DNA of 64,000 bases from Nitrospira_D sp035465795. GTDB lineage: Bacteria > Nitrospirota > Nitrospiria > Nitrospirales > Nitrospiraceae. The position numbers and the translations under genes are program-made. The stretch lies in the NCBI RefSeq assembly GCF_049546785.1, contig NZ_JBMWAN010000008.1, positions 16,769 to 80,768 of the forward strand, given 5' to 3'. Numbering within the stretch: position 1 is the first letter of the stretch; every line of letters begins with the position of its first letter. The notes under the pieces were generated by a model, which did not search any database, was not told the DNA's origin, and was given only the letters and a program-made list of their open reading frames with translations. Shown here in pieces: positions 7,909-17,006 of this stretch.

Positions 7909-8700
7909 TTACTTCCGAAGGAAAGACTGGTCAAAATTGCTCAGTCGTGAAGAATTGACGCGGCGGCGCGGCTGAACGCTGCCTGGCGCAACTCCATGGC
8001 ACCGAGGCTGTAGAAACGGATGGGAGGCCCCGTTGTGGTGGACGACCTTGAGGAGAGAACTGCGTACATGCAAACAGGCATCCCCATCAGGCCTACCGCT
8101 GTACTCAATGAAGCCCCGTTTACGGAACTTGTTCATGAAGAAACTGACGCGGGAACGGGTGGTCCCGATCATCTCGGCAAGGGTTTCCTGGCTGATCTTC
8201 GGAATGACCGCCTCCGCCCTGCCCTCCTCCCAGAAGTGCGCCAGCAACAGGAGGGTCCGCGCCAGCCGCTTCTCACTGGGGTTGAGGAGCTGATCCACCA
8301 AGTCTTCTTGGATGCGGATCTTGTGATGCAGCAGATAACCCATAAACCACTCGGCAAACCCGGGCGCATCGCGAAGGAGCCGGATCATGGCGTCTCTGTC
8401 GAGACGCACGACACGGGAGTCTTCCACGGCCGTCGCCGTTTCGCCACGAACCGTCTGTCCGGAAAGGCAGCACTCCCCAAAACAGTCGCCCGGCTCCAGA
8501 ATCGCAATGACGGCTTCCTTGCCCTGCGGCGAGACGACCGTCAACTTGCTCTTGCCCGCCCGGAGAAAGTACACGGCGTCCGCCGCATCCCCTTGCGCAT
8601 AGATCGTGCGTTTCCTGGAGAAGGTCATTTCCGTTTTGCCGCTGCCGATTTGCGCAAGGAACCGGTCGATATCAAGCGGCATCGTGTGCGTGAGCGTCAT
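7909..8700 (-). CDS. Crp/Fnr-family transcription regulator
   Basis: This 263-residue regulator has an N-terminal cyclic-nucleotide-binding beta barrel (about residues 15-130, with PGDCFGECCLSG). It then has a dimer helix and a winged helix-turn-helix (ISQETLAEMIGTTRSRVSFFMNKF). There is no N-terminal cysteine cluster, so it is not a classical iron-sulfur Fnr. The segment RGETATA replaces the usual cAMP-binding RSA context, so the ligand is uncertain. The last 50 residues after the wing form an extra Arg/Ser-rich tail. ATG 8700 is preceded by GAGGGGG. Its targets are unknown; no clear TGTGA-N6-TCACA box was seen in the window. Confidence 0.88.
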   Translation of the reverse strand: MTLTHTMPLDIDRFLAQIGSGKTEMTFSRKRTIYAQGDAADAVYFLRAGKSKLTVVSPQGKEAVIAILEPGDCFGECCLSGQTVRGETATAVEDSRVVRLDRDAMIRLLRDAPGFAEWFMGYLLHHKIRIQEDLVDQLLNPSEKRLARTLLLLAHFWEEGRAEAVIPKISQETLAEMIGTTRSRVSFFMNKFRKRGFIEYSGRPDGDACLHVRSSLLKVVHHNGASHPFLQPRCHGVAPGSVQPRRRVNSSRLSNFDQSFLRK

Positions 8701-8893
8701 GCTGGCCCCCTCTAAGACTTGAGACGTCCTCAGCGACCGGCGCTGAACCGGCTGACAATCGCTCCTCGCCCTTCCTTTCGCGTGTGCACCTCCGGCCACA
8801 ATGCCTGGTTGCCGGTGTGTGTACGATGGCATCGCCTCCGGCCAAACCGATCGCCCAGGCCTGCTTTGGCATTCGTGGCCGGTCCATCACAGA

Positions 8894-9136
8894 TCAGACC
8901 GCTCCTTCCCTCTCACTCCTATCCGTCTCGATTGCGCCCTCCGATAACCCCAATAAAGTCCTATAGCTCACGAGACATGTTGGACAATAGGTGTGAGAGA
9001 ACATCACCTCATCCGGCCTCAGCCTGTGATTGACCATATAACTCGTGAACTCCTGCCAGGGGTCCTCGCCCTCTTCGCTCTCCACGTCGGCTCGAACCCG
9101 CTCGCAGAAACAACAAATCGCCACGATTCGTCGCAT
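8894..9136 (-). CDS. small CxxC...CPxC zinc-finger-like protein, copy 2
   Basis: This 80-residue paralogue of the 7448-7684 protein has AICCFCERVRAD near the start and FSHTYCPTCLVSY around residue 50. The DNA of the two copies is identical over 23 bases at the FSHTY region (near 7533 and 8985), so the duplication is either recent or strongly constrained. ATG 9136 follows GGAGG by about seven bases; an ATG at 9148 would add four residues. Acidic residues (ESEEGED) fill the middle. The function is unknown; see copy 1. Confidence 0.78.
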   Translation of the reverse strand: MRRIVAICCFCERVRADVESEEGEDPWQEFTSYMVNHRLRPDEVMFSHTYCPTCLVSYRTLLGLSEGAIETDRSEREGAV

Positions 9137-9204
9137 GGTGTCCTCCATAGGTCCTTTCCGACCAGCCATGGGGACATCCTCCAGACGACCGCGATGTGTT
9201 CCTG

Positions 9205-9525
9205 TCAGAGGGCGAGCGCCACCCGAGGCCGCCCTTCGCGAGTCTTTCGATGAGCCATTGCCGCCCGGCTTGAGCGTCGGCGATTGATGACAATCACCGG
9301 ATCGATGATGTTCCCGCAGGCAATACATTGCAGGGCATCACAACCATCCTGTCCCCGACTCCCTCCCCAATCCCTCAACTGAATCCGGTACAACAAGCCC
9401 CGGCACCGATCACAATGAACGGCCGCAGTCCAGTCGGTGCGACCGCCCTCTCGATGCCCCGACTCCCTCTGTTGACGCCTGCGCGGCTTCTTCCGATTCC
9501 CGCACTGTTGCCCTCGAGCCCTCAT
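9205..9525 (-). CDS. small zinc-ribbon-like protein (CxxC...CxxC)
   Basis: This 106-residue protein has a very basic N-terminal third (Arg/Gln-rich). It then has a compact two-pair cysteine region, HCDRCRG and QCIACGNIIDPVIVINR, typical of a zinc ribbon. ATG 9525 overlaps the stop of the upstream gene (ATGA). Proteins with the ending CxxCGxxIDPVI are, to my recollection, common in Nitrospira genomes, with no known function. The basic tail could bind nucleic acid (inference). Confidence 0.75.
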   Translation of the reverse strand: MRARGQQCGNRKKPRRRQQRESGHREGGRTDWTAAVHCDRCRGLLYRIQLRDWGGSRGQDGCDALQCIACGNIIDPVIVINRRRSSRAAMAHRKTREGRPRVALAL

Positions 9526-9761
9526 CGACTCACCCCCGCATCCTGCATCCGATTCCACCCTGAGGTAACGGCAATGTCATAGCCGAATCGGGCCGAGCGC
9601 TGAAGAGCCAGCCTCCCGTCCCGGCTCATCCGATCGATGGCCGAGAAAACCTGATTCCAGGTGAATCCAGTCAGCCGCCGAAGGATATCTTCGACCTGAC
9701 AGGTCCCGTGAGCCGTGAGATCGTGAATAATCGCCTGATCGATATCCTGCGCACGCATCAT
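9522..9761 (-). CDS. small winged-helix-like hypothetical protein
   Basis: This 79-residue protein starts at ATG 9761 behind AAGGAGGG. Its sequence (DLTAHGTCQVEDILRRL, then WNQVFSAIDRMSRDGRL) fits a small winged-helix DNA-binding fold in which the second helix is the recognition helix. It is the first gene of the run 5629-9761 and overlaps the zinc-ribbon gene by four bases. It may be a local regulator. An inverted repeat at 9885-9903, about 125 bp upstream, is a possible operator. Confidence 0.7.
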   Translation of the reverse strand: MMRAQDIDQAIIHDLTAHGTCQVEDILRRLTGFTWNQVFSAIDRMSRDGRLALQRSARFGYDIAVTSGWNRMQDAGVSR

Positions 9762-9884
9762 GGATCCCTCCTTGTCACGTCCCGATACTCCCCCGCTTTT
9801 TGTGAGCCGGTTCGGCTCCCGCAGGTTCACGCGTCTTATACTGCCTCGGCGTGTGGGACACCATCAGGGGCAGTTCGATATTTA

Positions 9885-9903
9885 TGTCGTGGTTTAAACG
9901 ACA
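9885..9903. promoter_or_regulatory. inverted repeat TGTCGT-N7-ACGACA
   Basis: This is a perfect 6-bp inverted repeat with a central AT-rich GTTTAAAC in an otherwise GC-rich gap (9762-9962). It resembles the CTGTCGC half-sites elsewhere, but the arms are two bases further apart and no sigma-54 box was found downstream. It could be an operator for the 9522-9761 gene or part of the end of the 9963-10595 transcript; there is no T-run to make it a terminator. Confidence 0.4.
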
Positions 9904-9962
9904 GGTAATTGGATGTATTTATGCGTGGGAACGATCGCGAGAAAGAGAGGGAAAGAGCCTGA

Positions 9963-10595
9963 TCAGCCAACCAGGCCGCGTTCAAGCGCGTAGCGGGTGA
10001 GTTCCGCGTTGTTTTTGAGCTGCATCTTCTCAAGAATGCGCGCCCGATAGGTGCTGATGGTCGTCACGCCGAGGTGCATCGTTTCTGCGATCGCGGAGAC
10101 CGTTTGGCCGGATGCGATCAGACACATCACCTCATATTCACGGTCTGAGAGGCGCTCATGAGGAACGCCCTCGGTGCTGGCCTTGACCGTCAACGCCAGT
10201 TTTTCCGCCAGGGAAGCACTGACATACTGGCCTCCACTCAGCAACTTCTTGATCGCCTCCACCAGCTCCTCCGGGGCACTGGCCTTAGTCAGGTATCCAT
10301 CCGCGCCGGCCTTGAACATGCGGACGGCATACTGATCTTCCGGGTGCATGCTGAGCACAAGAACCGGCAGGTTCGGGCATTCGGCCTTCAGCTGCTTCAG
10401 CGACTCCGTCCCGGTGGTCCCGGGCATGGTGATATCCAGAATCACCACATCCCATTTCTGCAACCGCACCAGCTCCAGGAGTTCATGCGCGTTGCCGCAC
10501 TCGCCGACCGTGACTGGGCCCAGGCCGTCGGCCAGCAAATCCTTGACGCCCCGCCGAAACAGTGGGAAGTCGTCGGCGATCAGAATATGCAACAT
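9963..10595 (-). CDS. NarL/LuxR-family response regulator
   Basis: This 210-residue protein has an N-terminal receiver domain, with the phospho-acceptor aspartate in VVILDITMPG (about residue 57), and a C-terminal LuxR-type helix-turn-helix (LSDREYEVMCLIASGQ, TVSAIAETMHLGVTTIS). It lies 25 bases downstream of the large hybrid kinase (10621-14310), whose HisKA_3 domain is the kind that pairs with NarL-type regulators, so they are likely cognate. Target genes are unknown. Confidence 0.92.
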   Translation of the reverse strand: MLHILIADDFPLFRRGVKDLLADGLGPVTVGECGNAHELLELVRLQKWDVVILDITMPGTTGTESLKQLKAECPNLPVLVLSMHPEDQYAVRMFKAGADGYLTKASAPEELVEAIKKLLSGGQYVSASLAEKLALTVKASTEGVPHERLSDREYEVMCLIASGQTVSAIAETMHLGVTTISTYRARILEKMQLKNNAELTRYALERGLVG

Positions 10596-10620
10596 GTGCC
10601 CCCCTCGGTGTGCCCACCGT

Positions 10621-13600
10621 TTATTCGGCAGGCAGTCGCAATGTCACCGTCGTCCCCTGCCCCGGCAGGCCGACAATCTGGATTGCCCCCCCGGCGGCGC
10701 CGGCCCGCTCGCGCATCCCTAAGAGCCCCAACGACGTCGCGGCAGTGGTTTTCTCCGGCACGATCCCCCGACCGTCATCGTGAACTTCCAGCAGCAACTC
10801 TCCATCGAGCTTCTCCAGATGCACCCGAATCTCCCTGGCCCCGGCGTGCCGCAAGACATTGGTGAGCGCCTCCTGGCAGATGCGAAAGGCAGCCGTGGAC
10901 CGGGCAGAATCCAACGGAATATCCTCTGCCGTGGAATCAAAGAGGCAGGGAATTCCACTCCGTCGTTCGAAATCCCGGCACTGCCATTCGATGGCCGCCA
11001 CCAATCCCAGATCGTCCAGCACCCCGGGTCTCAATTCCGCGACCAGATCCTGCACGGCCGCGATCGTCGTGTCCACATGCTCGCTCATCGACTGCATCAT
11101 CTCCTTCAACCTGGCAGGAGAGTCCTCGCTCATGCGGGCCGGCAGCCGTGCAATGTCCATTTTCAGGCAGGTCAGCCGCACGCCCAATTCATCGTGCAAC
11201 TCACGGGCGATCCTCCTCCGCTCCTCCTCCCGCACCACTTCCAGTCGCTGCGAGAGCGTACGCACCTGGCCCAACGTCCGTTGCAGTTCCTTCTCAGCCC
11301 GCTTCCGCTCCGTGATATCGAACGCGAAACCGGACATGCGTATCGCCGCCCCTTTGTCATCACAGATCGTCCGGCCGATCGCCACGATCCATCGCAGCCC
11401 ACGCTCCGGGTGGATGATGCGAAAATCATGGTTGAGGTCTAAACATTTCTTCACTGCCTCGCGAGTCGTGAGGTCCGCTTGCGCCCGATCCTCCTCATAC
11501 ACTGAAGCGAGCCAATTTTCGTATGACGGAATGGTCGCGGGGGATACACCGTACAGACGATAGTGTTGTTCCGACCAGGTGACTTTATTCGAACGGATAT
11601 CCCAGTCCCACAGACCGGCCTCAGCACCGGTTTGCGCCATCTCCAGATATTCCAGGTTTCTTCGCAGCTCTTCCTCCGCCCGCTTCCGCTCGCTCACGTC
11701 GCGCACAAACGCGCAGTGAAACTCGTGCTCCCCGTAGGCGAGAAAGCTGATTTGTATCTCGACGGGAATCAGCCGGCCATCCTTGGCCCGATGGAACGTA
11801 TCGAGGCCGAGGGTCTTGCGGGTTCGGGTCTCGGACCAAAACTCCGGCCACCTGTCGGGGGGGAAGTCGGGATTCAAGTCATGCACGGTCATCGTGCGGA
11901 GTTCGTCAGGCGGATACCCGAGCATCGCGCTGGCGGTGGCGTTCGCATAGACAATGTTGGCCTGGGGATCGATCCAGTAAATAGCGTCCACCGCATGGTC
12001 CATTGCGAACTGCGTGCGCCGCAACACCTCCTCCGCCCGCCTCCGCTCAGTGATATCGCGTATAATCGCGAAGGGGCCGATCATCTTGCCCTGCGCGTCC
12101 CTGAGGAGAGAGGCGGTGACGGAGACCGGGACGAGGCTCCCGTCCTTTCTCACCCGCTCCGTCTCGTAGGCCTGAACCTCCCCGCCTCTGGAAACGTGTT
12201 CCACAATCGCGGCCACTTCCCCGCTCAACCGGGGCGGCACGATGACATTCAGCGGCCGGCCCAGGATCTCCTCGCTGGTATACCCGAACAGTTTCTCCGC
12301 GGCCCGGTTCCAAAAACTGAACCGGCCGTCGATGAGAGCCATGATGGCGTCGTTTGAGGACTCGATCATCGCCGCCAGACGCTCCCGCTCCGCCTCGACC
12401 AGCTTTCGCCCGGTGATGTCCTCGACGGCGCCCTCGTAATAGAGAACTTCCCCTTGCCCGTCTCTCACCGCCCGCATAGACTCCGAGACCCAAATCGTCT
12501 TCCCGTCTTTTCGGCGAACCTCATATTCAAAACCTTGAACCACGCCCCGCAAGTCCACCAGGCGGAGGAGTCCTCGGCGGCACTCCGGATCGACATAGAT
12601 CTGCTGTATGATGTCCGTCACACTCGATACCAGCTCCTCGGGCGATGCGTATCCGCACATGCGCGCCAGCGCGGGATTGGCGCTCAAGAACTGGCCGCCC
12701 GGGGTGGACTGGAAAATGCCCTCTACGGCGTTGTCGAAGATGTCCCGGTATTTCTCTTCGGCCTGCCGCAGGGCCTCCTCCATTGCCTTACGCTGGGTGA
12801 TGTCGGTGGTGATGCCGCACAGGGCATAACTGTTCCCGTCACCGTCGAAGAGGGGAAATTTGGAGACGAGGCTCGTATGGAGGCCGTCATCGTGCAGGGC
12901 GACCTCTTCAAACTCAAGCGGGACTCCCGCCCGAAACACCTTGAGGTCGTTGGCGCGAAACACCTCCGCCTGTTCTGCCGGGAACAACTCCTTGTCCGTT
13001 TTGCCGGCGATGGCCTCACGGCTGATATGAAAGGCCCGTTCGAACTGGCGGTTGACGTGTAGGTAGCGGCCTTGCGCATCTTTCAAGAACACCAGGTTCG
13101 GGCTGTGATCGAGAATGGCCCGGAGTTTCCCTTCGCTGTCCCGGAGTTCCCGCTCGGCCCGTTTTCGCTCGGTAATGTCGCGGAACATCACCACCGCGCC
13201 GACGATCTCACCCCGCTCGACGATCGGCGTGCTGGTGTATTCCACCGGGAAACTGGAACCGTCCTTCCGCCAGAACACCTCATCGGCCGCATGCTGCACC
13301 GCCCCGTCACGAAACGCCCGATAGACCGGACATTCTTCAACGGGGTACGGGCTCCCGTCCGGCTTCGTATGGTGCACGAGGGGGTGCATAAGGCGGCCGA
13401 CCAGTTCTTCGCCGGTGAACCCGAGCATTCGCGCGGCGGCCGGGTTCACAAAGATCGCCTCGCCCTGCCGGTTGACACCATAAATACCGTCATGGGCGGA
13501 GGTCAGCAGAAGGCCGTAGAGATGCCGGAGCCGTTCGAGAGTGTCCTCCACCCGTTTCCGCTCGGTGATGTCGCGCGCGATTCCCAGGACGCCGAAGGTC

Positions 13601-14310
13601 TGCCCGTTCCGGACGTGCGGCACCACCACGAATTCGCCCACGACATAACTGCCTTCGCGCGAACGGATACGCAGGACACCGGTGAGCTGATCCCCTTCCT
13701 TCATGATGTGCCGGAACATATCCAGCGCAAGGGACTGATCCTCAGGGTGAAGCAACTCCCTGAAGGGTCGCCCGATCCACTCCTTGAGTGTCCATTGCGT
13801 AATGCGATCAAACGCTGGGTTCAGCGAAGTGATGATGCCGTCTTTGGAGAGCGTGAAAATGACATCCCGCGCCCCCTCAACCAGAGTGCGGAACCGCTCT
13901 TCCGAATCGCGCAGGGCCGCTTCCGTCCGGCTCCGTTCGACTGCGTAGCGCAGGGCACGATTCAACAGAGGGCCGGTGACCTGCCCTTTGACCAGGTAGT
14001 CCTGGGCGCCGGCCTGGATCAACTGCATGCCCAACGCTTCGTCTTCGGTGCCAGTCAGAACGACGATCGGCACGTCCTTCGCAGCCTCACGCAGCCGGGC
14101 GAGCGTATCCAGCCCCTGGCTGTCGGGGAGCGACAGATCCAGCAGCACCGCGTCGAAACGTGTTTCAGCCAGACGCTCACGCCCGATAGAAAGACGGCCG
14201 GCCAGAGTGATCTGAAACCGGCGGGCGCTGTCTTCCTTCAGATATTCTTGCAGCAGCCGGACATCCCCGGGGTTGTCCTCAACCAGCAGAATTTGCATGG
14301 TCTCACTCAC
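10621..14310 (-). CDS. hybrid sensor kinase: receiver, seven PAS/PAC modules, NarX-type kinase
   Basis: This 1229-residue cytoplasmic protein has a receiver at residues 1-120 (LLDLSLPDSQG). About seven PAS units follow, each ending in a PAC signature of the DITERKR type. Near residue 1035 comes a HisKA_3 dimerisation domain with RIARELHDELGVRL, and then an HATPase ending LGMRERAGAAGG. No transmembrane helix is visible, so it senses inside the cell or through bound ligands. It starts at GTG 14310, overlapping the upstream receiver gene (GTGA); ATG 14298 is an alternative. It is flanked by a receiver-only protein and the NarL-type regulator, forming a phosphorelay set. Confidence 0.92.
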   Translation of the reverse strand: MSETMQILLVEDNPGDVRLLQEYLKEDSARRFQITLAGRLSIGRERLAETRFDAVLLDLSLPDSQGLDTLARLREAAKDVPIVVLTGTEDEALGMQLIQAGAQDYLVKGQVTGPLLNRALRYAVERSRTEAALRDSEERFRTLVEGARDVIFTLSKDGIITSLNPAFDRITQWTLKEWIGRPFRELLHPEDQSLALDMFRHIMKEGDQLTGVLRIRSREGSYVVGEFVVVPHVRNGQTFGVLGIARDITERKRVEDTLERLRHLYGLLLTSAHDGIYGVNRQGEAIFVNPAAARMLGFTGEELVGRLMHPLVHHTKPDGSPYPVEECPVYRAFRDGAVQHAADEVFWRKDGSSFPVEYTSTPIVERGEIVGAVVMFRDITERKRAERELRDSEGKLRAILDHSPNLVFLKDAQGRYLHVNRQFERAFHISREAIAGKTDKELFPAEQAEVFRANDLKVFRAGVPLEFEEVALHDDGLHTSLVSKFPLFDGDGNSYALCGITTDITQRKAMEEALRQAEEKYRDIFDNAVEGIFQSTPGGQFLSANPALARMCGYASPEELVSSVTDIIQQIYVDPECRRGLLRLVDLRGVVQGFEYEVRRKDGKTIWVSESMRAVRDGQGEVLYYEGAVEDITGRKLVEAERERLAAMIESSNDAIMALIDGRFSFWNRAAEKLFGYTSEEILGRPLNVIVPPRLSGEVAAIVEHVSRGGEVQAYETERVRKDGSLVPVSVTASLLRDAQGKMIGPFAIIRDITERRRAEEVLRRTQFAMDHAVDAIYWIDPQANIVYANATASAMLGYPPDELRTMTVHDLNPDFPPDRWPEFWSETRTRKTLGLDTFHRAKDGRLIPVEIQISFLAYGEHEFHCAFVRDVSERKRAEEELRRNLEYLEMAQTGAEAGLWDWDIRSNKVTWSEQHYRLYGVSPATIPSYENWLASVYEEDRAQADLTTREAVKKCLDLNHDFRIIHPERGLRWIVAIGRTICDDKGAAIRMSGFAFDITERKRAEKELQRTLGQVRTLSQRLEVVREEERRRIARELHDELGVRLTCLKMDIARLPARMSEDSPARLKEMMQSMSEHVDTTIAAVQDLVAELRPGVLDDLGLVAAIEWQCRDFERRSGIPCLFDSTAEDIPLDSARSTAAFRICQEALTNVLRHAGAREIRVHLEKLDGELLLEVHDDGRGIVPEKTTAATSLGLLGMRERAGAAGGAIQIVGLPGQGTTVTLRLPAE

Positions 14311-14771
14311 GCGAGGTGGCCCTTGCCGTTTTTCGGCAGCACGACGATCCCGAGCCAGAAGTCTTCGATCGATTTCACCACCGTGATGAACTGCTCCAAA
14401 TCCACCGGCTTGGTGATGTAGCAGTTGGCATAGAGGTTGTAGGTTTTGAGCACGTCCTGTTCGTCCTGAGAGGTGGTCAGAATGACCACCGGAATGCGTT
14501 TCAGATCATCGTCGGCTTTGATTTCAGCCAACACCTCGCGACCATCTTTCCGGGGAAGGTTCAGGTCGAGCAGGATGAGATCCGGGCGCGCGGCTTGCTG
14601 GTGCGGCCCCTGCCGGCGCAGGAACGACAAGGCTTCAATGCCGTCTTTGACGACCGTCAGCTGGTTGAGCACCTTGGCCTCTTTGAGCGCTTCGACGGTC
14701 AAACGGACATCCCCCGGATTATCCTCCACTAAGAGAATCTCTACGGGCCTGACTCTCTGAGACCTTTGCAT
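14307..14771 (-). CDS. single-domain response regulator (Rcp1-like)
   Basis: This 154-residue stand-alone receiver has the acidic pair in LLVEDNPGDVRL, the phospho-acceptor aspartate in LILLDLNLPRKDG, and the conserved threonine and lysine in VILTTS and YITKPVD. Receivers of this Rcp1 type usually partner phytochrome-like kinases, and one such kinase lies just upstream (14827-16611). It has no output domain, so it probably acts in phosphotransfer to the hybrid kinase with which it overlaps. Confidence 0.92.
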   Translation of the reverse strand: MQRSQRVRPVEILLVEDNPGDVRLTVEALKEAKVLNQLTVVKDGIEALSFLRRQGPHQQAARPDLILLDLNLPRKDGREVLAEIKADDDLKRIPVVILTTSQDEQDVLKTYNLYANCYITKPVDLEQFITVVKSIEDFWLGIVVLPKNGKGHLA

Positions 14772-14826
14772 GATGCGTTTCTCCTCCTAAAGGGCCATGC
14801 GTGAGACGTGAGTCATGGGAATCGAT

Positions 14827-16611
14827 TCAGGATCCTGATTCATTTTGCTCATGCCCGATGACCGGCAGTGTGAAATAGAAAACCGCGCCCCGGCCTATCG
14901 GCGACTCCACCCAGATGCGTCCGCCGTGGCGCTCCACAATCTTTTTGCACAACGCCAGGCCGATGCCCGTACCGGGGTAATCTTCTCGATTGTGCAGGCG
15001 CTGAAAGATGACGAAGATACGCTCGGCGTACTGAGGATCGACCCCGATGCCGTTATCGCGAACCGAAAATTGCCACTCGTTGTTCCGGAGCTCAACCGAC
15101 ACGTGGACCCTGGGAGGCTCCTCTCCGTGAAACTTGATGGCGTTGCCGATGAGATTCTGAAAGAGTTGGCCGAGCTGCCCGCCGTCGGCGGTCACCACCG
15201 GCAGCGCGTCGTGGGTGACAACCGCCCGGTTCTCTTCGACGGCCAGCCGTAAATTGGTCAGCACGCCATCCAGAAGCTGATTGCAGTCGACCCGCTCAAA
15301 AATCTTGCCTTGTGTCGTCACCCGCGAGTAGGTCAACAGATCATTAATCAGCCTCTGCATGCGGGTGGCGCCATCCACCGCGTACCCGATGAAGTCATCC
15401 GCATCGGCATCGAGCTTGCCCTTGTAGCGTCTCGCAAGCAGCTGCGTGTAACTGGCAATCATCCGCAGCGGTTCTTGCAGGTCGTGCGAGGCCACATAGG
15501 CAAACTGTTGCAAATCGGCATTGGAGCGTGCCAGTTCGGCGTTGGACCCCTCCAAGGACTCCTGCGCGCGGACCAGGTCGCGATGCTCGCGACCCAGCCT
15601 CCACGACACCCACACGCCGAACCCGACCAACGGCGTCACGAGCAGAAGCCCGACCCCGCTGACGGTCCAGATGAGCCGGTTGATCGGGGCATAGGCCCGA
15701 TCACGGTCCATGCGAACCAACACGGTCCAGTCGAATCCCGGAAAGCTGCCGTACCCTCTGGTTCTTGCATACCCGGTCACGACAGGAATCCGCCGGCGCT
15801 GGTGCAGTTCCTCGGCGAAACCGGGCGTATCCCGATCCTCGGCCGCTCTTCGTATCGACGGCAGCTCCATTGCCGACAGTGTGCTGTTCATTCCCGTCGT
15901 CTGCCCCTTCTCAAGGACGACCGTTCCTTGGCGGTCCAACAACAACCAGTCGTAGGCGTCTTCGCCCTGTTTGCGACTTCCTTCCTGCTGAAGAATGGAC
16001 CGTAAATTCTCAAGCGGGACCCGGCTCCCCACCATCCCACGAAAGTCTCCCCGGGGCCCATACATCGGCGCCGCAAATCCCACCGTCATCACTCCCCCCG
16101 ATTCCGGCGAACGCTGAGCCTCCTCCAGATGGACCTGCCCTGTGCGCCTCACCGTGTCAAACCAGTCCGTCCGACTCAGATCCGGACCGGTCTCCGCTGA
16201 ATGCTCGTTCGTCCCAACGTTGTTCTTGTGCGTGGCGGGTTCATTGATTGTCGCAACGACATGACCCGTCGCATCGGCAATGCCTATCCAGGAGTAATAC
16301 CAGTAGAGCTTCCTGTACTCCTGTAATCGTTTCGTTCTCTCCTCCTGGTCGCCTTCGATAAGGATTCTGTCGTTCGCAAATAATTGAATATCCCCGAACC
16401 GCTCGAACAAGACACGATCCAGCGTGTCCGCGACCTGGACTGCCGTTCCTGCAAGTTCGGAGCCCTTCTCTTGGACCAGCACGGTTCTCAACGACACCAG
16501 CGCATACAGTCCCATCCAGACTGCAATGGCAAAGGACAGCAAGAGCACGAGCGGAAGAAGGCGTCCTGACCGCCACGATCCGGTGGACGGGACCTGTGGA
16601 TTAACAATCAA
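14827..16611 (-). CDS. membrane sensor histidine kinase with periplasmic dCache-like domain
   Basis: This 594-residue kinase has a first transmembrane helix (about residues 18-45) and a periplasmic sensing domain of about 270 residues. A second helix follows (about 310-335, with LIWTVSGVGLLLV). Then come a HisKA domain with the phospho-acceptor histidine in YVASHDLQEPLRM and an HATPase with FQNLIGNAIKF, DNGIGVD and GTGIGLALCK. The start is a TTG at 16611 behind GGGGA; no better ATG precedes the first helix. It is likely the sensor for the receiver 14307-14771. Confidence 0.9.
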   Translation of the reverse strand: MIVNPQVPSTGSWRSGRLLPLVLLLSFAIAVWMGLYALVSLRTVLVQEKGSELAGTAVQVADTLDRVLFERFGDIQLFANDRILIEGDQEERTKRLQEYRKLYWYYSWIGIADATGHVVATINEPATHKNNVGTNEHSAETGPDLSRTDWFDTVRRTGQVHLEEAQRSPESGGVMTVGFAAPMYGPRGDFRGMVGSRVPLENLRSILQQEGSRKQGEDAYDWLLLDRQGTVVLEKGQTTGMNSTLSAMELPSIRRAAEDRDTPGFAEELHQRRRIPVVTGYARTRGYGSFPGFDWTVLVRMDRDRAYAPINRLIWTVSGVGLLLVTPLVGFGVWVSWRLGREHRDLVRAQESLEGSNAELARSNADLQQFAYVASHDLQEPLRMIASYTQLLARRYKGKLDADADDFIGYAVDGATRMQRLINDLLTYSRVTTQGKIFERVDCNQLLDGVLTNLRLAVEENRAVVTHDALPVVTADGGQLGQLFQNLIGNAIKFHGEEPPRVHVSVELRNNEWQFSVRDNGIGVDPQYAERIFVIFQRLHNREDYPGTGIGLALCKKIVERHGGRIWVESPIGRGAVFYFTLPVIGHEQNESGS

Positions 16612-16870
16612 CTGACGTATCCCCTGACTGCTGGAACTCCCGCCTTATTCCCGATGGCCGTGGCGCAGCATCCGGCCTGTGGAGAGGCCCGATCAGCACA
16701 TTGCAACGGAGATGCGGCAGAATCCTGAACGGGCTCTACCAACAACCAATGATCCGGGGTCGCACAAAGGACAAACGTCGAATAGCGATGGGAAGGAACA
16801 ATGCGATGAGTCTCGCGTGTGGTATGCATGAGGGCCTTCCGCGATGCCAACATCCGACTCGCCGGGACAA

Positions 16871-16899
16871 AGAATAGCAAGCTAAGCGAACCAAGACAA
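16871..16899 (-). promoter_or_regulatory. possible sigma-70 promoter in the 16612-17006 gap
   Basis: On the minus strand TTGTCT, a 17-base spacer and TATTCT make a plausible vegetative promoter. A transcript would start near 16865, about 250 bases before the kinase gene at 16611. The rest of the 395-base gap holds an 8-bp inverted repeat (GGCTGCGG 16915-16922 with CCGCAGCC 16936-16943), without a T-run, and no convincing gene. Confidence 0.45.
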
Positions 16900-17006
16900 G
16901 ACGCCTTGTCCGTCGGCTGCGGGAGGTTACCCGTTCCGCAGCCGCACGGCCCCTCACGGCACGAGAAACTGGAAACACCGTCGGCTGGTCCCCACACCGT
17001 CTCCCT

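Noticed and set aside
16608..16997. 129-codon minus-strand frame before the membrane kinase
   Set aside because: Composition is not protein-like, there is no ribosome site, and a likely promoter lies inside it.
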